Source: Henriciella sp.
Lineage (GTDB): Bacteria > Pseudomonadota > Alphaproteobacteria > Caulobacterales > Hyphomonadaceae
Direction: 5' to 3'
Assembly (NCBI GenBank): GCA_017642885.1
Contig: JAEPOM010000020.1
Coordinates: forward strand, 1 to 64,000
Length of the DNA: 64,000 nt
The notes beneath the pieces were generated by a model, which saw nothing but the letters and a program-made list of their open reading frames with translations, searched no databases and was not told the origin of the DNA. Shown one piece after another: positions 46,223 to 56,442 of this stretch; position 1 is the first letter of the stretch, and every line of letters begins with the position of its first letter. The position numbers and the translations under genes were made by a program.

Positions 46223-46750
46223 CTAGCCAGCAATTTTGCGGACATAGTCATACTCGGCCTTTTTCCGCTCGCGCTTTTTGGCGGGCTGGAAGGCAACCTG
46301 AGCGTGTTCAGAGCAGTATGGACCACTGCTCGATTTGCGACCGCAGAAGGCAAATTTCGGGTCGGCAGGATCACCGATCGGCCATTTGCACATGCTATCG
46401 CGCAGCGTGAGAATGGTCGCAGCTTCGCCATCTGCCAGTGGATGCGGCGGCAGCGCTGTAAGCATGGCCACTTTCTCGTTCGGCTTCAGGTCTGGCTCGG
46501 TCGCCACACGCTGCGGCTTTGGCACGACGACGCTGCCATCTGGCTGGATGCGCGGCTTCGGACGCGCCAGGCGTGGTGGGCGCTTCACAGGGCGCGATGG
46601 CGTCGCGCGGCCGGATAGGCCGAGGCGGTGAACCTTGCCAATCACCGCGTTGCGCGTCACGCCGCCAAGCTCCTTGGCAATCTGGCTGGCCGAATGACCC
46701 TCCGCCCAGAGTTTTTTGAGAACTTCTACCCGATCTTCTGTCCAAGCCAT
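46223..46750 (-). CDS. gcrA: GcrA cell cycle regulator
   Basis: GcrA binds the housekeeping sigma factor and methylated GANTC promoters and drives S-phase genes in Caulobacter-type cell cycles. The 175-residue protein has the family start MAWTEDRVEVLKKLWAEG, a helix-turn-helix (SASQIAKELGGVTRNAVIG, near residues 20-38) with HRLGLSGR, a basic Pro-rich linker, and the C-terminal sigma-binding part with SMCKWPIGDP (near 119), KFAFCGRKSSSGPYCSEH (Cys/His-rich). It is found only in alphaproteobacteria. DnaA-box-like sites lie in its upstream gap. Confidence 0.95.
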   Translation of the reverse strand: MAWTEDRVEVLKKLWAEGHSASQIAKELGGVTRNAVIGKVHRLGLSGRATPSRPVKRPPRLARPKPRIQPDGSVVVPKPQRVATEPDLKPNEKVAMLTALPPHPLADGEAATILTLRDSMCKWPIGDPADPKFAFCGRKSSSGPYCSEHAQVAFQPAKKRERKKAEYDYVRKIAG

Positions 46751-46868
46751 GCGTTTTACCCCGCTTTGTGGCAGCCCCTAGATATTGATTGGAGCGATGC
46801 CTCCAGCCCCGCTCTAACGCTATATATCGTATCAGGAGCAAAATGAAACACAAGATGCTGAGCCAATC

Positions 46869-46936
46869 TGTCCACAGCCAATCAACATGTAGTAGTAGCT
46901 GTGGATAGTTTTTAACCTATCGCCAAACGCCGAGTC
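46869..46936. promoter_or_regulatory. Likely gcrA control region with DnaA-box-like sites
   Basis: TGTGGATAG (46900-46908) is 8/9 to the DnaA box (complement of TTATCCACA with one change), and TGTCCACAG (46869-46877) faces it as an imperfect inverted copy. A GAGTC methylation site (GANTC) is at 46932-46936. In Caulobacter DnaA acts on gcrA, which fits. The region could also serve the divergent permease gene. Confidence 0.45.
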
Positions 46937-46955
46937 AGCTCTTAAGTGATCGGTT

Positions 46956-47789
46956 ATGGCTGATACATCTCGATCTCTCATCTCGTCTCCTAAACCGCGC
47001 ACCTATGGTGCGGTCAACTGGCTCGGACTGTGGACCCTTTATAAACGCGAAGTGGGCCGTTTTTTGAAGGTCTGGATGCAGACATTGCTGGCGCCGGTCG
47101 TCTCTACCCTGCTCTTCATGACCGTCTTCAAGCTCGCCTTCGGCAATCGCGGTGAGCTGAGCGGCGACTTTTCGGGGCTTGATTATAACAGCTTCCTGGC
47201 CCCCGGCCTGATCGTCATGTCGATGCTGCAGAACGCGTTTCAGAACTCGTCGAGCTCCCTGACCATTGCCAAGGTCCAGGGCAGCCAGGTCGATTTCCTG
47301 ATGCCGCCTCTGTCGCCGCTGGAGCTCACCATCGGGTTCATTTTCGGGGCCGCCACACGTGGCGTGATGGTCGGTGTGATCGCCGCGATGGGCATCCATT
47401 TCAGCGGCCTCGCCGATCTATCGGTCGTGCATATCTGGCCAGTGGTCTGGTTTGGCCTGATGGCGACCATCTTCCTCGCAGCGATTGGCGCCATGGGCGG
47501 TATCTGGGCCGACAAGTTCGATCACCTTGCTGCCGTCTCCAACTTCGTGATTGTCCCGCTGACCTTCCTGTCAGGGACCTTTTACGACATCAATGTTCTA
47601 GTAGAGCCGTTCAAATCGCTGGCCTATTTCGATCCCATCTTTTTTCTCATCGACGGGTTTCGATATGGCTTCCTTGATGCAGCCAACTCTAACGTGATGA
47701 CCGGCATGGTGGTCAGCGGCGGAGTGGCCTTTGCCGCATCCGCCGGTGTCTGGTGGATGCTGCGGTCCGGGTACAAGCTGAAAGCCTAA
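46956..47789 (+). CDS. ABC-2 type transporter permease
   Basis: A 277-residue membrane protein with about six helices and the ABC-2 layout: TLYKREVGRFLKVWMQTLLA at the cytoplasmic lead, SFLAPGLIVMSMLQNAFQNSS (split near residues 90-110), and PLTFLSGTFYDINVLVEPF near 205-225, a typical ABC-2 motif. The cognate ATPase would normally be adjacent but is not; the next gene is a soluble ABC-F protein. The substrate (a lipid, polysaccharide or drug) is unknown. Confidence 0.88.
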   Translation: MADTSRSLISSPKPRTYGAVNWLGLWTLYKREVGRFLKVWMQTLLAPVVSTLLFMTVFKLAFGNRGELSGDFSGLDYNSFLAPGLIVMSMLQNAFQNSSSSLTIAKVQGSQVDFLMPPLSPLELTIGFIFGAATRGVMVGVIAAMGIHFSGLADLSVVHIWPVVWFGLMATIFLAAIGAMGGIWADKFDHLAAVSNFVIVPLTFLSGTFYDINVLVEPFKSLAYFDPIFFLIDGFRYGFLDAANSNVMTGMVVSGGVAFAASAGVWWMLRSGYKLKA

Positions 47790-47874
47790 ACCTCACTTGG
47801 CCTCCCGCATGAGAGGGTCGAAGGATGAGGCAGATGATTGACGTCGCCTAGATCGCACCGCAAACACCGTCCCC

Positions 47875-49677
47875 ATGTCTCTTCCCATCCTCACCATGAC
47901 AGATGTTCGGCTCGCTTTTGGCGGTAAGCCGCTCTTTGAGGGCGTGACTTTTACTCTCGCTAAGGGCGAACGGGCGGCGCTTGTCGGGCGCAACGGGGCC
48001 GGAAAATCAACGTTGATGCGGCTGATCACGGGCCGCCACGAACCCGATGATGGCGAGCTTTGGAAACATCCGGGCACCGTCATCACCAAGGTCGACCAGG
48101 AACCTGACCTCAGCGCCTTCGACACCGCGCTCGACTATGCAATTTCTGGCGGCGCTGAACCCTGGCAGGCCGAGGCTGAGCTCGGACATTTCGGCGTCGA
48201 TCCGAGCATGAGCCCCGACATCCTTTCTGGTGGACAGATCCGCCGCGCCGCGCTGGCCAAAGCATTTGCCTCAGCGCCAGACATCTTGCTGCTCGATGAG
48301 CCGACCAACCATCTCGACGTGCCAATGATCGAGACGCTGGAGAACCGTCTTCTGGGCTTTAACGGCGCCGTGCTCCTGGTCAGCCACGATCGCCGCTTCA
48401 TGGAGAATGTCACGACCAACACGCTGTGGCTGCGCGATGGGATCGTGCTGAAGAGCCCGCGCGGCTATGGGGATTTTGAGCGCTGGGCGGAAGAGATCGA
48501 AGAGGCCGAGATCCGTCAGCTTCAAAAGCTCAAAACGCAATTGAAAGCCGAAGAACACTGGCTCAAGCGCGGCGTAACGGGACGCCGAGCGCGCAATATG
48601 GGCCGGCTACATAAACTGAAAGGCATGCGGGCAGAATCCGCCCGGCGAAAGGCCGCACTGGCTGCCCAAAAAGCCACTGCCGGGATCAGCGCCGAAGACG
48701 CCGGCAGCCAATCCCGCAAAGTGATCGAGACGTTCGGGCTCAGCAAAGCATTTGGCGACCTCAACATTGTCGAGGATCTCGATTTCAAGATCCTGCGCGG
48801 TGACCGGCTTGGCCTGATTGGCCCGAATGGGGTCGGCAAGACAACTCTGCTCAAGCTCCTCCTCGACGAGCTGGAGCGCGATAGTGGCAATGTGAAACTG
48901 AACCCGGCTTTAAAAATCACCTATCTCGACCAGACCCGCGACACGCTGCGCCCGAAAGACACGCTTTGGGAAGCGTTGGCGCCGCAAGGCGGGGACAGCA
49001 TCATGGTTCAGGGCAAGCAGCGCCATGTCGCCGCCTATGCCAAGGACTTTCTGTTCAAACCCGAACAATTGCGACAGGCCGTCTCCGCATTGTCCGGCGG
49101 TGAGCGTAATCGGCTCACGTTGGCCATTGCGCTGGCCCAATCAACCGATGTCCTGGTCCTCGATGAACCGACCAATGATCTCGACATGCAGACGCTCGAC
49201 TTACTTGAAGACATGCTCCTAAATTTCGAGGGAACACTGATCCTGGTCAGCCATGACCGCGCGTTCCTAGATGCCACGGTGACCTCCTGTCTCGTTCCGC
49301 TTGGCGACGGCAAATGGGTCGAAACCGCAGGCGGCTGGACCGACGCGCAGTCGCAGATCAAAAGCACGACCAGCAAAGAAAAAGGTGCTGGGCCAAAGGC
49401 AAAAGCGGCCAAGCCGAAAGCCAGCGAACCGAAGAAACAGACAAAACTCAGCTTCAAGGATCAGCATCGCCTGACCGAAGTCGAAACGCTGATGCCGCAA
49501 TTGGAAACAGAAATCGGCGAGCTTGAAACCAAGCTCGCCGATCCAAATTTGTTCAATGATAAGCCGGATGAGTTCAACCGGATCAATACTCGCCTGGAGG
49601 CGGCACGCTCCGAGCTGGAGCAGGCCGAATTGGACTGGATGGAGATTGAGGAGAAGAAGGAAGCCCTCGCAGGCTAA
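47875..49677 (+). CDS. ABC-F family ATPase (Uup-like)
   Basis: A 600-residue soluble protein with two ATPase domains: Walker A GRNGAGKST (near residue 39) and GPNGVGKTT (near 319), signatures LSGGQIRRA (near 119) and LSGGERNRL (near 406), and two Walker B segments LLLDEPTNHLD and LVLDEPTNDLD. There is no membrane domain. The interdomain linker has WLKRGVTGRRARNMGRL, and a C-terminal Lys/Ala linker leads to a coiled-coil (about residues 520-598), as in Uup. Such proteins act on ribosomes or branched DNA. Confidence 0.92.
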   Translation: MSLPILTMTDVRLAFGGKPLFEGVTFTLAKGERAALVGRNGAGKSTLMRLITGRHEPDDGELWKHPGTVITKVDQEPDLSAFDTALDYAISGGAEPWQAEAELGHFGVDPSMSPDILSGGQIRRAALAKAFASAPDILLLDEPTNHLDVPMIETLENRLLGFNGAVLLVSHDRRFMENVTTNTLWLRDGIVLKSPRGYGDFERWAEEIEEAEIRQLQKLKTQLKAEEHWLKRGVTGRRARNMGRLHKLKGMRAESARRKAALAAQKATAGISAEDAGSQSRKVIETFGLSKAFGDLNIVEDLDFKILRGDRLGLIGPNGVGKTTLLKLLLDELERDSGNVKLNPALKITYLDQTRDTLRPKDTLWEALAPQGGDSIMVQGKQRHVAAYAKDFLFKPEQLRQAVSALSGGERNRLTLAIALAQSTDVLVLDEPTNDLDMQTLDLLEDMLLNFEGTLILVSHDRAFLDATVTSCLVPLGDGKWVETAGGWTDAQSQIKSTTSKEKGAGPKAKAAKPKASEPKKQTKLSFKDQHRLTEVETLMPQLETEIGELETKLADPNLFNDKPDEFNRINTRLEAARSELEQAELDWMEIEEKKEALAG

Positions 49678-49686
49678 TCCGTTCCC

Positions 49687-51594
49687 CTAGACCTCAAACC
49701 ATCCACGTTCGCGCATCCAGTTGAGGATCTGGTCAGCCGCTTCGTCCGGGCTCATATCAACAGTGTTGATCTGGATTTCCGGTGCTTCGGGCGCTTCATA
49801 TGGGCTGTCGAGACCAGTGAAGTTCTTGATCTCACCGGCGCGGGCGCGCTTGTAGAGACCCTTCACGTCACGTTGCTCGGCAACGGCCAGAGGCGTGTCG
49901 ACGAACACTTCAACAAACTCGCCATCCACCATCATATTGCGCGCCATCCGACGTTCGGATCGGAACGGCGAGATGAAGCTGACCAGCGTAATCAGGCCGG
50001 CATCGCTCATCAGTTTCGCGACATTGGAGACCCGGCGGATGTTTTCCACGCGGTCCACATCGGTAAAGCCAAGATCCCGGTTGAGCCCATGACGGACATT
50101 GTCGCCGTCGAGCACGAAAGTATGCTTGCCCAGTGCGAACAGTTTTTGCTGCAACGCATTGGCAATAGTCGACTTGCCTGAGCCAGATAGACCCGTGAAC
50201 CAAAGCACAGCTGGCTTTTGCTCTTTTTGCTTGGAGAGCGCTTCGCGGTCGACATCCAGGGCTTGCCAGTGAATGTTACCCGCGCGGCGCAGCGCAAAAT
50301 CAATCAGACCGAGGCCAACAGTATTGTTGGTCATGCGATCGATCAGGATAAAGCCACCCGTCTCGCGGTTCGTATCATAAGGATCAAATGCAATCGGTTG
50401 ATCGAGGCCGAGTGTGATGACACCAAAATCATTCAATCCCAGCGTCTTGGCCGGTTTGTCCTGGATGGTGTTCACATCGATTCCAAATTTCAAATCGAGC
50501 ACCGTTGCAGTCACCGTCTTGGCGCCGATCTTAAGCAGATAGCGTCGACCTGGAAGCATGTCTTTATCCGCCATCCAGAGCACGCGGGCCTGGAACTGGT
50601 CCGCAACTTCGGCTGGATCAGAGGCGATACAGATTACGTCGCCGCGCGAGGTATCAACCTCATCAGCGAACGTCAGCGTCACGGATTGGCCAGCGACGGC
50701 TTCTTCGAGATCGCCACCATGCACGACAACGCGCTCGATGGTCGTTTCCTTGGCGCTCGGCAAAGTTTTGACCCGGTCGCCGGGTTTAATTGTGCCGGAT
50801 GCGATCTGTCCGGAGAATCCTCGGAAATCCAGGTTCGGCCGGTTGACCCACTGCACCGGCATGCGGAATGGCGCCGAGATGCGCGCATCGTCGACAGGCA
50901 CCGTTTCCAGATACTCCATCAGGCTTGGACCGGTGTACCAAGGTGTCTTGTCCGACGCGCCCGTAATGTTCGAGCCTTCCAGCGCGGACATCGGAATGGC
51001 CTGAATTTCAATTCCGGCTGAGAGTTCTTCGGCGAATTCGAGGAAATCGCGTTCAATCTGGTTGAACACCGCCTCATCATAATCAACCAGATCCATCTTG
51101 TTGATCGCCAGGACCAATTTGCGGATGCCTAGCGAAGACGCGATGAAGCTGTGGCGACGTGTCTGGGTCAGCACACCTTTGCGGGCGTCGATGAGCAAGA
51201 TGGCAAGATCAGCCGTCGAGGCGCCCGTCGCCATGTTGCGCGTATACTGCTCGTGGCCCGGTGTATCAGCGACAATGAATTTGCGCTTGTCGGTCGAGAA
51301 GAAACGATAAGCGACATCGATGGTGATGCCCTGCTCCCGCTCAGCAGCGAGCCCGTCTACCAGCAATGCAAAGTCGATATTCTCGCCTTGCGTGCCTTGC
51401 TTTTTCGAGTCGCGCTCGAGCGCATCCAGCTGATCTTCAAAGATCATCTTGGAGTCGTAGAGCAGACGCCCGATGAGCGTGGACTTGCCGTCGTCAACGC
51501 TGCCGCATGTGATGAAGCGGAGTAGAGACTTGTTTTCGTGCGCCTCAAGATAGGCGGTGATGTCTTCGGCGATCAGAGAGTCGATATGGGACAT
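49687..51594 (-). CDS. cysNC: Bifunctional sulfate adenylyltransferase GTPase subunit / APS kinase
   Basis: This 635-residue fusion activates sulfate: the CysN part is a GTPase that powers APS formation by CysD, and the CysC part phosphorylates APS to PAPS. Cys[18 protein letters not shown] (near residue 32), [12 protein letters not shown] (near 113), NKMDLVDYD (near 168), then beta-barrel domains. CysC begins near 445 with [18 protein letters not shown] and [14 protein letters not shown]. The gene follows cysD with no gap, so the two are co-transcribed. Confidence 0.96.
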   Translation of the reverse strand: MSHIDSLIAEDITAYLEAHENKSLLRFITCGSVDDGKSTLIGRLLYDSKMIFEDQLDALERDSKKQGTQGENIDFALLVDGLAAEREQGITIDVAYRFFSTDKRKFIVADTPGHEQYTRNMATGASTADLAILLIDARKGVLTQTRRHSFIASSLGIRKLVLAINKMDLVDYDEAVFNQIERDFLEFAEELSAGIEIQAIPMSALEGSNITGASDKTPWYTGPSLMEYLETVPVDDARISAPFRMPVQWVNRPNLDFRGFSGQIASGTIKPGDRVKTLPSAKETTIERVVVHGGDLEEAVAGQSVTLTFADEVDTSRGDVICIASDPAEVADQFQARVLWMADKDMLPGRRYLLKIGAKTVTATVLDLKFGIDVNTIQDKPAKTLGLNDFGVITLGLDQPIAFDPYDTNRETGGFILIDRMTNNTVGLGLIDFALRRAGNIHWQALDVDREALSKQKEQKPAVLWFTGLSGSGKSTIANALQQKLFALGKHTFVLDGDNVRHGLNRDLGFTDVDRVENIRRVSNVAKLMSDAGLITLVSFISPFRSERRMARNMMVDGEFVEVFVDTPLAVAEQRDVKGLYKRARAGEIKNFTGLDSPYEAPEAPEIQINTVDMSPDEAADQILNWMRERGWFEV

Positions 51595-52539
51595 TTAGAA
51601 GTATCCCTCTTGTTTTTTCTTTTCCATGGATGCGGCCTGGTCGCGGTCAATCGTGCGGCCCTGGCGCTCGGATGAGGTGGTCAGGAGCATTTCCTGAATA
51701 ATGTCTTCGAGCGTATCAGCCGTGCTTTCGACCGCGCCGGTCAACGGATAGCAACCGAGCGTCCGGAAGCGGACAAATTTCTCGACAGCGGTTTTTGCGA
51801 GCTCTGGTGGAACACGGTCATCGTCGACCATGATCTGGCTACCTTCCCATTCGACCACGGGACGTTTCGCAGCATAATAGAGCGGGACGATCTCAATCTG
51901 TTCGCGGCGGATATACTGCCAAATATCAAGTTCGGTCCAATTCGAGATAGGGAAGCAGCGAATGCTCTCACCCTTGTGGATGCGCGCATTGTAAAGATTC
52001 CAAAGCTCTGGACGCTGGTTCTTGGGGTCCCAGCGATGCTCCGCTGTACGGAAAGAAAACACGCGCTCTTTAGCGCGTGACTTTTCCTCATCACGGCGAG
52101 CGCCGCCAAACGCAACATCGAACTTGTATTTGTCGAGCGCCTGTTTCAGCGCTTGCGTCTTCATGACATCCGTGTGGACCGCCGAGCCATGCGAGAACGG
52201 ACCGACACCGGCCTCGACGCCTTCCTGATTGGTGTGGACGATCAGATCCATGCCAATTTCGGCCGCTTTACGATCGCGAAATGCGATCATCTCGCTGAAC
52301 TTCCAAGTCGTATCGACATGCATCAGCGGAAACGGCGGGACGCTCGGATAGAATGCCTTCATGGCCAGGTGCAGCATCACTGCGCTATCCTTGCCGACGG
52401 AATACAGCATGACCGGATTTTCGGCCTCGGCTGCGACTTCTCGCATGATATGAATGGCCTCGGCTTCAAGCCGATCAAGGTGAGTCTGGGAGGTCAATGA
52501 ATTCGCCCAATTCTGATTAAGTTTTGTTGTGCCCCACAT
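51595..52539 (-). CDS. cysD: Sulfate adenylyltransferase subunit 2
   Basis: CysD makes adenosine 5'-phosphosulfate (APS) from ATP and sulfate. The 314-residue N-type ATP pyrophosphatase has [16 protein letters not shown], the PP-loop [15 protein letters not shown] (near residue 43), [26 protein letters not shown] (near 157) and a C-terminus ending [11 protein letters not shown], which is typical. The ATG at 52539 is used; the open frame extends further upstream into the divergent reductase gene and has no family features there. Confidence 0.95.
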   Translation of the reverse strand: MWGTTKLNQNWANSLTSQTHLDRLEAEAIHIMREVAAEAENPVMLYSVGKDSAVMLHLAMKAFYPSVPPFPLMHVDTTWKFSEMIAFRDRKAAEIGMDLIVHTNQEGVEAGVGPFSHGSAVHTDVMKTQALKQALDKYKFDVAFGGARRDEEKSRAKERVFSFRTAEHRWDPKNQRPELWNLYNARIHKGESIRCFPISNWTELDIWQYIRREQIEIVPLYYAAKRPVVEWEGSQIMVDDDRVPPELAKTAVEKFVRFRTLGCYPLTGAVESTADTLEDIIQEMLLTTSSERQGRTIDRDQAASMEKKKQEGYF

Positions 52540-52676
52540 AGAAAACGCGCCTACTAAGAACAAGTGGTTGATGACGTTAGATTCGCTGAAGCAAAAAGGA
52601 TGCCGCAACGTCGCGACTGGCCATTGCGGTGTGAAAGTGGTCCAAAGATCAAAACTCAGACACTGGAGACCTGCCT

Positions 52677-53705
52677 GTGACGGAAACCATGCAACAGATC
52701 GCTCTGAAGGAATATTGCGAAGGGCCGCCGCGCCCGGAAAACTTCGAGCTGGTTGAGAAATCCCTACCCATTCCCAATGCGGGACAGTTTCGCGTGAGGC
52801 ATATCTGGAACTCAGTTGATCCAGGCACCCGATCACGCCTGTCTGGCGGCGACAGCTACGCCGCGGCCCTCCCACTCGGAAAGCCGATTGATGGCTTCAG
52901 TGTCGGCATCGTCGACGCCTCAGAAAACGACGCCTATCCGGTCGGCACCAAAGTGTTCTGCGCGGGCGGATGGCGAACCCATACAATCCAGACCGGCAAG
53001 GGCTTTATTGGCACAATTCCGGACAGTGTTCCGCTGCCTCTTTCTTTGTGGATTGGCGTGCTCGGCGTTCCGGGGCTGACCGCCTGGTTTGGTCTGAAAT
53101 CCGTCGCCAAGTTTCAGGCTGGAGATCGCGTTCTCGTAACCTCTGCCGCAGGACCTGTAGGTGCGACTGCAGGTCAGCTCGCTAAAGCCGGCGGCGCAGC
53201 GCAAGTCGTCGGGATCGCTGGCAGCGACGCGAAGTGCCAGTGGCTGGTCGACGACGCTGGGTTTGATTCCGCGATCAATTATAAGTCAGTCGCGGATCTC
53301 GACGCCGCCATCGCCGAAGCCATGCCAGACGGCGTCGACCTCCTGTTCGACAATGTCGGTAATGAGATGGTCAACCGCGTCCTTCCGAAAATGCGTCTGA
53401 ATGGCCGCATCTGCATCTCCGGCCAGGTAGCGGATTATAATCTGACACCCGAGGAGACCCCGGGGATCGTCAACACGAAACCGTTCATCACGCATCGCGT
53501 GATGATGCAGGGACTTGTTGTCTTCGATTTCGCCCGTGAATTTCCGGTCGCGCTGAATGAGATGGCGACTCTGATCGGCAAGGGAGAGCTGAAACTCAAG
53601 GAAGAACGGTTCGAAGGGATCGAAAAGATGCCGGAAGCGTTTTGCGGTTTGTTCCGCGGCGAAAATTTTGGTCGTCGCGTTGTCCAAGTGGGAGCGGAAG
53701 CATGA
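52677..53705 (+). CDS. MDR-family NADP-dependent oxidoreductase
   Basis: A 342-residue medium-chain dehydrogenase/reductase of the zinc-free, alkenal/leukotriene B4 reductase type. It shows [18 protein letters not shown] (near residue 43), the cofactor loop [20 protein letters not shown] (split near 153), [13 protein letters not shown] (near 223) and [10 protein letters not shown] (near 250). Such enzymes reduce alpha,beta-unsaturated carbonyls. It starts at a GTG (52677) with GGAG upstream. The next gene, a crotonase, overlaps it (ATGA), suggesting a shared catabolic pathway. Confidence 0.9.
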   Translation: MTETMQQIALKEYCEGPPRPENFELVEKSLPIPNAGQFRVRHIWNSVDPGTRSRLSGGDSYAAALPLGKPIDGFSVGIVDASENDAYPVGTKVFCAGGWRTHTIQTGKGFIGTIPDSVPLPLSLWIGVLGVPGLTAWFGLKSVAKFQAGDRVLVTSAAGPVGATAGQLAKAGGAAQVVGIAGSDAKCQWLVDDAGFDSAINYKSVADLDAAIAEAMPDGVDLLFDNVGNEMVNRVLPKMRLNGRICISGQVADYNLTPEETPGIVNTKPFITHRVMMQGLVVFDFAREFPVALNEMATLIGKGELKLKEERFEGIEKMPEAFCGLFRGENFGRRVVQVGAEA

Positions 53706-54514
53706 CCTCAGCATTCGACATTACCAAAGAGACCTATACCCGGTTCACGTTCGAGCGCGACGACCGCGTCCTGACTGCAGCGATTACGTCGGACCACCCG
53801 GTTAACGGGGTTGATGCCGCCATGCATGAGGAACTCGGCCGGATCTTTACCGATCTGCAGCGCGACAGTGGCTCCGACATTATCATCCTGACCGGCAAGG
53901 GCCGCGCCTTTTGTGCGGGCGGCGACTTTGACTGGTTCGAAGAGCAAATTTCGCAACCGAGAAAGTTCCGCGACATCGCCTGGGAAGCCAAACGCATCGT
54001 CACGTCAATCCTGGATATGGAAAAGCCGATGATCTGCCGCCTGAACGGCGCCGCGGCGGGTCTGGGCGCGACCATCGCCTTGTTGTGCGATATGATCGTC
54101 TCCGATGAAAAAGCCCTGATCGGCGACCCGCATGTCAAAGTCGGTCTGGTGGCTGGGGATGGCGGCGCCGTGATCTGGCCGCAACTGGTCGGCTTTGCGA
54201 AAGCCAAGGAACTTCTAATGACCGGCGACATGTTGACCGCCGCAGAGGCGCAGCAGCTCGGCCTGATCAATTATGCCGTCCCCACCGACCAACTGGACGC
54301 CAAAGTGGCTGAACTGGTTGGCAAGCTGCAAGGCAATCCGAAATGGGCTGTGCGCTGGACCAAGACGGTCACCAATATTCCGCTGCGGGCGCTCGCCGCG
54401 CAGATGATGGATGCCTCTGTTGGATGGGAAAGCGTTTCCAACTACATGGACGATCGGAAAGAGGCAGTCGATGCGTTTCGAGAGAAACGCAAACCCAACC
54501 TCACCGGGGAATGA
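53702..54514 (+). CDS. Enoyl-CoA hydratase/isomerase family protein
   Basis: A 270-residue crotonase-fold protein. Oxyanion-hole segments are KGRAFCAGGDFDWF (near residue 65) and NGAAAGLGATIALLCDMIV (split near 117). GDPHVKVGLVAGDGGAVIWP (near 140) covers the catalytic region of the family. The substrate is unknown. Its ATG lies in the stop of the MDR reductase gene, so the two are coupled. It converges on a serine hydrolase gene with no gap. Confidence 0.9.
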   Translation: MTSAFDITKETYTRFTFERDDRVLTAAITSDHPVNGVDAAMHEELGRIFTDLQRDSGSDIIILTGKGRAFCAGGDFDWFEEQISQPRKFRDIAWEAKRIVTSILDMEKPMICRLNGAAAGLGATIALLCDMIVSDEKALIGDPHVKVGLVAGDGGAVIWPQLVGFAKAKELLMTGDMLTAAEAQQLGLINYAVPTDQLDAKVAELVGKLQGNPKWAVRWTKTVTNIPLRALAAQMMDASVGWESVSNYMDDRKEAVDAFREKRKPNLTGE

Positions 54515-55645
54515 TTACATCAGCGACTGATAGGTCGCCTGCAACAGATTGAACCCGCGGACATCGCCGACAAGGCCGGCTTCCATCCGGTTCATCACAT
54601 AGGAAAAGCAAAGTCGGGCGTCCTGATCAATCAGGACGACGGAGCCGCCATACCCGCCCCAATAGGCAATGTTCTCGTTGGGGCCGAGCGGCATCGGATC
54701 GGCTGAAATACCGTAGCCCATTCCGAATACGACCGGGATGCCGAGCGCCAGGTCCATGCCGGTCGTCTGTTTGTCGAAGATGCGGCGCGTACCTTCGCGC
54801 GACATGATGGCCTTGCCAAATGCGCTGCCTTCGCAGGCCATTGGCGTCTGCGCGCGAACAATGGCGCGGGCATTGCCCTGACCGTTCGCCGCCGGGATCT
54901 CGGCAGCGCGCCAGGCTCTGGTATTAGCGGCGGAAGCATTTACAGCCGGATTGCGAAAGGTACGCGATGCGATCGAGTCATTCTGTTCGAGCTCAATCGG
55001 CGAGTCCGGCGGGAACAGATCAGCGACGCGTTGGTCCGTTTCTTCGGTTGTTCCAATGTGAAAGTCCGCGCCGAGTGGCTCAGCAATTTCCTGGCGATAG
55101 AAATTTCCGATCGATTGCCCGGTCACCCGGCGAACAATTTCTCCGATCAGATGGCCCTGGGTTAGTGCGTGGTACCCTGACTGAGTGCCCGGTTCCCACC
55201 AGGGTGCTTGCCCGGCCAACGTGCGGGTCATCCAGTCCCAGTCGTAAAGAGCCTCTGGTGACACTGGCTCGTCCATACCAGACAGGCCCGCCGAATGGCT
55301 GAGGAAGGTACGCACTTCAACGGCGTCTTTCCCGTTCTGCCCAAACTCAGGCCAATATTTCGCAGCTGGAGCGTAGAGATCGACCTCACCTTTGTCGGCC
55401 AAGAGAAGAAGCGACATCGCCGCCATGGTCTTGGTGCTCGACCAGACATTGACCAGAGTGTCCTCTTGCCAGGGGTCAGACTTGGCGCTGTCGAGATGAC
55501 CGCCCCAGAGGTCGACGACAAACTCCCCATCCAGAGTGATCGCAACAGACGCGCCGATCTCGTTGAACTGCTTGAAATTGGTTTCGAACGCGGCCTTCAC
55601 AGCCTCGAACTTCGCGTCGCATTTTCCCTGGATGGGCACGCCCAT
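54515..55645 (-). CDS. Serine hydrolase, beta-lactamase/EstB-like family
   Basis: A 376-residue protein of the class C beta-lactamase-like family, which includes esterases such as EstB. The active Ser-x-x-Lys is VWSSTKTMA (near residue 70), preceded by VDLWGGHLD (near 44). FLSHSAGLSGMD (near 115) and SGYHALTQGHLIGEI (near 157) take the place of the Y-x-N element, and WGGYGGSVVLID (near 328) stands for the KTG strand. There is no signal peptide, which argues for a cytoplasmic esterase and against a true beta-lactamase. Confidence 0.88.
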   Translation of the reverse strand: MGVPIQGKCDAKFEAVKAAFETNFKQFNEIGASVAITLDGEFVVDLWGGHLDSAKSDPWQEDTLVNVWSSTKTMAAMSLLLLADKGEVDLYAPAAKYWPEFGQNGKDAVEVRTFLSHSAGLSGMDEPVSPEALYDWDWMTRTLAGQAPWWEPGTQSGYHALTQGHLIGEIVRRVTGQSIGNFYRQEIAEPLGADFHIGTTEETDQRVADLFPPDSPIELEQNDSIASRTFRNPAVNASAANTRAWRAAEIPAANGQGNARAIVRAQTPMACEGSAFGKAIMSREGTRRIFDKQTTGMDLALGIPVVFGMGYGISADPMPLGPNENIAYWGGYGGSVVLIDQDARLCFSYVMNRMEAGLVGDVRGFNLLQATYQSLM

Positions 55646-55761
55646 GTTTACTCCTCCCGCAACCGTCTCGTTGTGTCCGAAACGGATTTATCTGATTGCG
55701 CAGTCCAATCTGAAATCGAAATCGCGCCTTGTCACCGATGTCGTAGCGACAATCTGACAGA

Positions 55762-55789
55762 CGAAAAAACACGCGGCCGAGGCCGCGTG
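55762..55789 (-). terminator. Intrinsic terminator after urcA
   Basis: CACGCGGCC and GGCCGCGTG form a 9-base stem; on the minus strand a run of six T follows. It lies about 30 bases past the urcA stop. Confidence 0.85.
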
Positions 55790-55818
55790 CTTTAGGGGGG
55801 AGGAAACAGAGTGCGCCT

Positions 55819-56136
55819 CTAGTGTGCCGTGTCCGGCTCAATATCGGCGAATTGAACTGCGCTCGATTGCGCGAGCTGTCTGAGCACGTCGGCGACAATC
55901 TGATTCTGGCAATCTCGGCGAACTCGCTTACGGGCCGACATATAGGTCGTGCCAGTCTCAGGCTTGCAAACCTTCCAGGCTTGTCGGCGAATGCTTTCAT
56001 ATGTCGCTTCTGGCGCCGCATCGAGATCCACCTCGATCATTACTTCCTGGGTTTTGGAGCCGTCTGCGAATGCGGACGGAATGAAGATCAGCGCGCTGCT
56101 AACGATGGCGAGTGCAAGGGTTCTGGGAGTAGGCAT
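55819..56136 (-). CDS. UrcA family protein
   Basis: A 105-residue exported protein. A signal peptide ends near IPSAFADG (residue 24), then EVMIEVDLDAAPEATYESIRRQAWKVC and a second Cys in RVRRDCQNQIVADVLRQL (each shown in part); these two conserved cysteines mark the UrcA family of Caulobacterales and sphingomonads. The function is unknown. The ATG at 56136 has AAAGGA 8-13 bases upstream; the longer ORF from 56346 is not credible. A terminator follows. Confidence 0.85.
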   Translation of the reverse strand: MPTPRTLALAIVSSALIFIPSAFADGSKTQEVMIEVDLDAAPEATYESIRRQAWKVCKPETGTTYMSARKRVRRDCQNQIVADVLRQLAQSSAVQFADIEPDTAH

Positions 56137-56310
56137 GGTTTTTTTCCTTTTTATGTTTCGCAACCCTGCCGGCTGCGAGGACCATAAGAGCGGATTTCCG
56201 CCAGCAGCTCTTCTCAACCGCGAAACTGAGTGTGCTTTTTTGAAAATGAGGACGCTTTTTGAAAATCGACAGGGTTTGACGCGAGCCACCATCTCGCCTA
56301 TCTCCCTGTC

Positions 56311-56370
56311 TCTACGTGGTGATTTGGCCGGTCGGCTTGCAGCCACGATAAAAAAGTCGCTAAAAGGCCG
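56311..56370 (+). promoter_or_regulatory. SAM-II: SAM-II riboswitch upstream of metA
   Basis: The segment holds the conserved parts of the SAM-II (metA) riboswitch: CGTGGTGATTTGGCC (56315-56329), GGCTTGCAGCCACG (56334-56347), an A-rich linker and AAGTCGCTAAAAGG (56354-56367). CGTGG pairs with CCACG, and the 3' part pairs back to form the H-type pseudoknot. SAM binding should hide the metA ribosome site and lower methionine synthesis. It ends about 70 bases before the metA start. Confidence 0.93.
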
Positions 56371-56442
56371 CGCGGATCACCCTTTGAAGGGGTTCACGTC
56401 TCCGCCTTCCTGACAGCGACAGACTGATGCGGAGAACGGCCC

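Noticed and set aside
47875-49677. The ABC-F ATPase as partner of the upstream ABC-2 permease
   Set aside because: It has two fused ATPase domains, an ABC-F linker and a Uup-type coiled-coil, so it is a soluble ribosome- or DNA-acting protein.
54515-55645. Calling the serine hydrolase an antibiotic-resistance beta-lactamase
   Set aside because: No signal peptide and no normal Y-x-N or KTG motif; it fits the EstB-like esterase branch.
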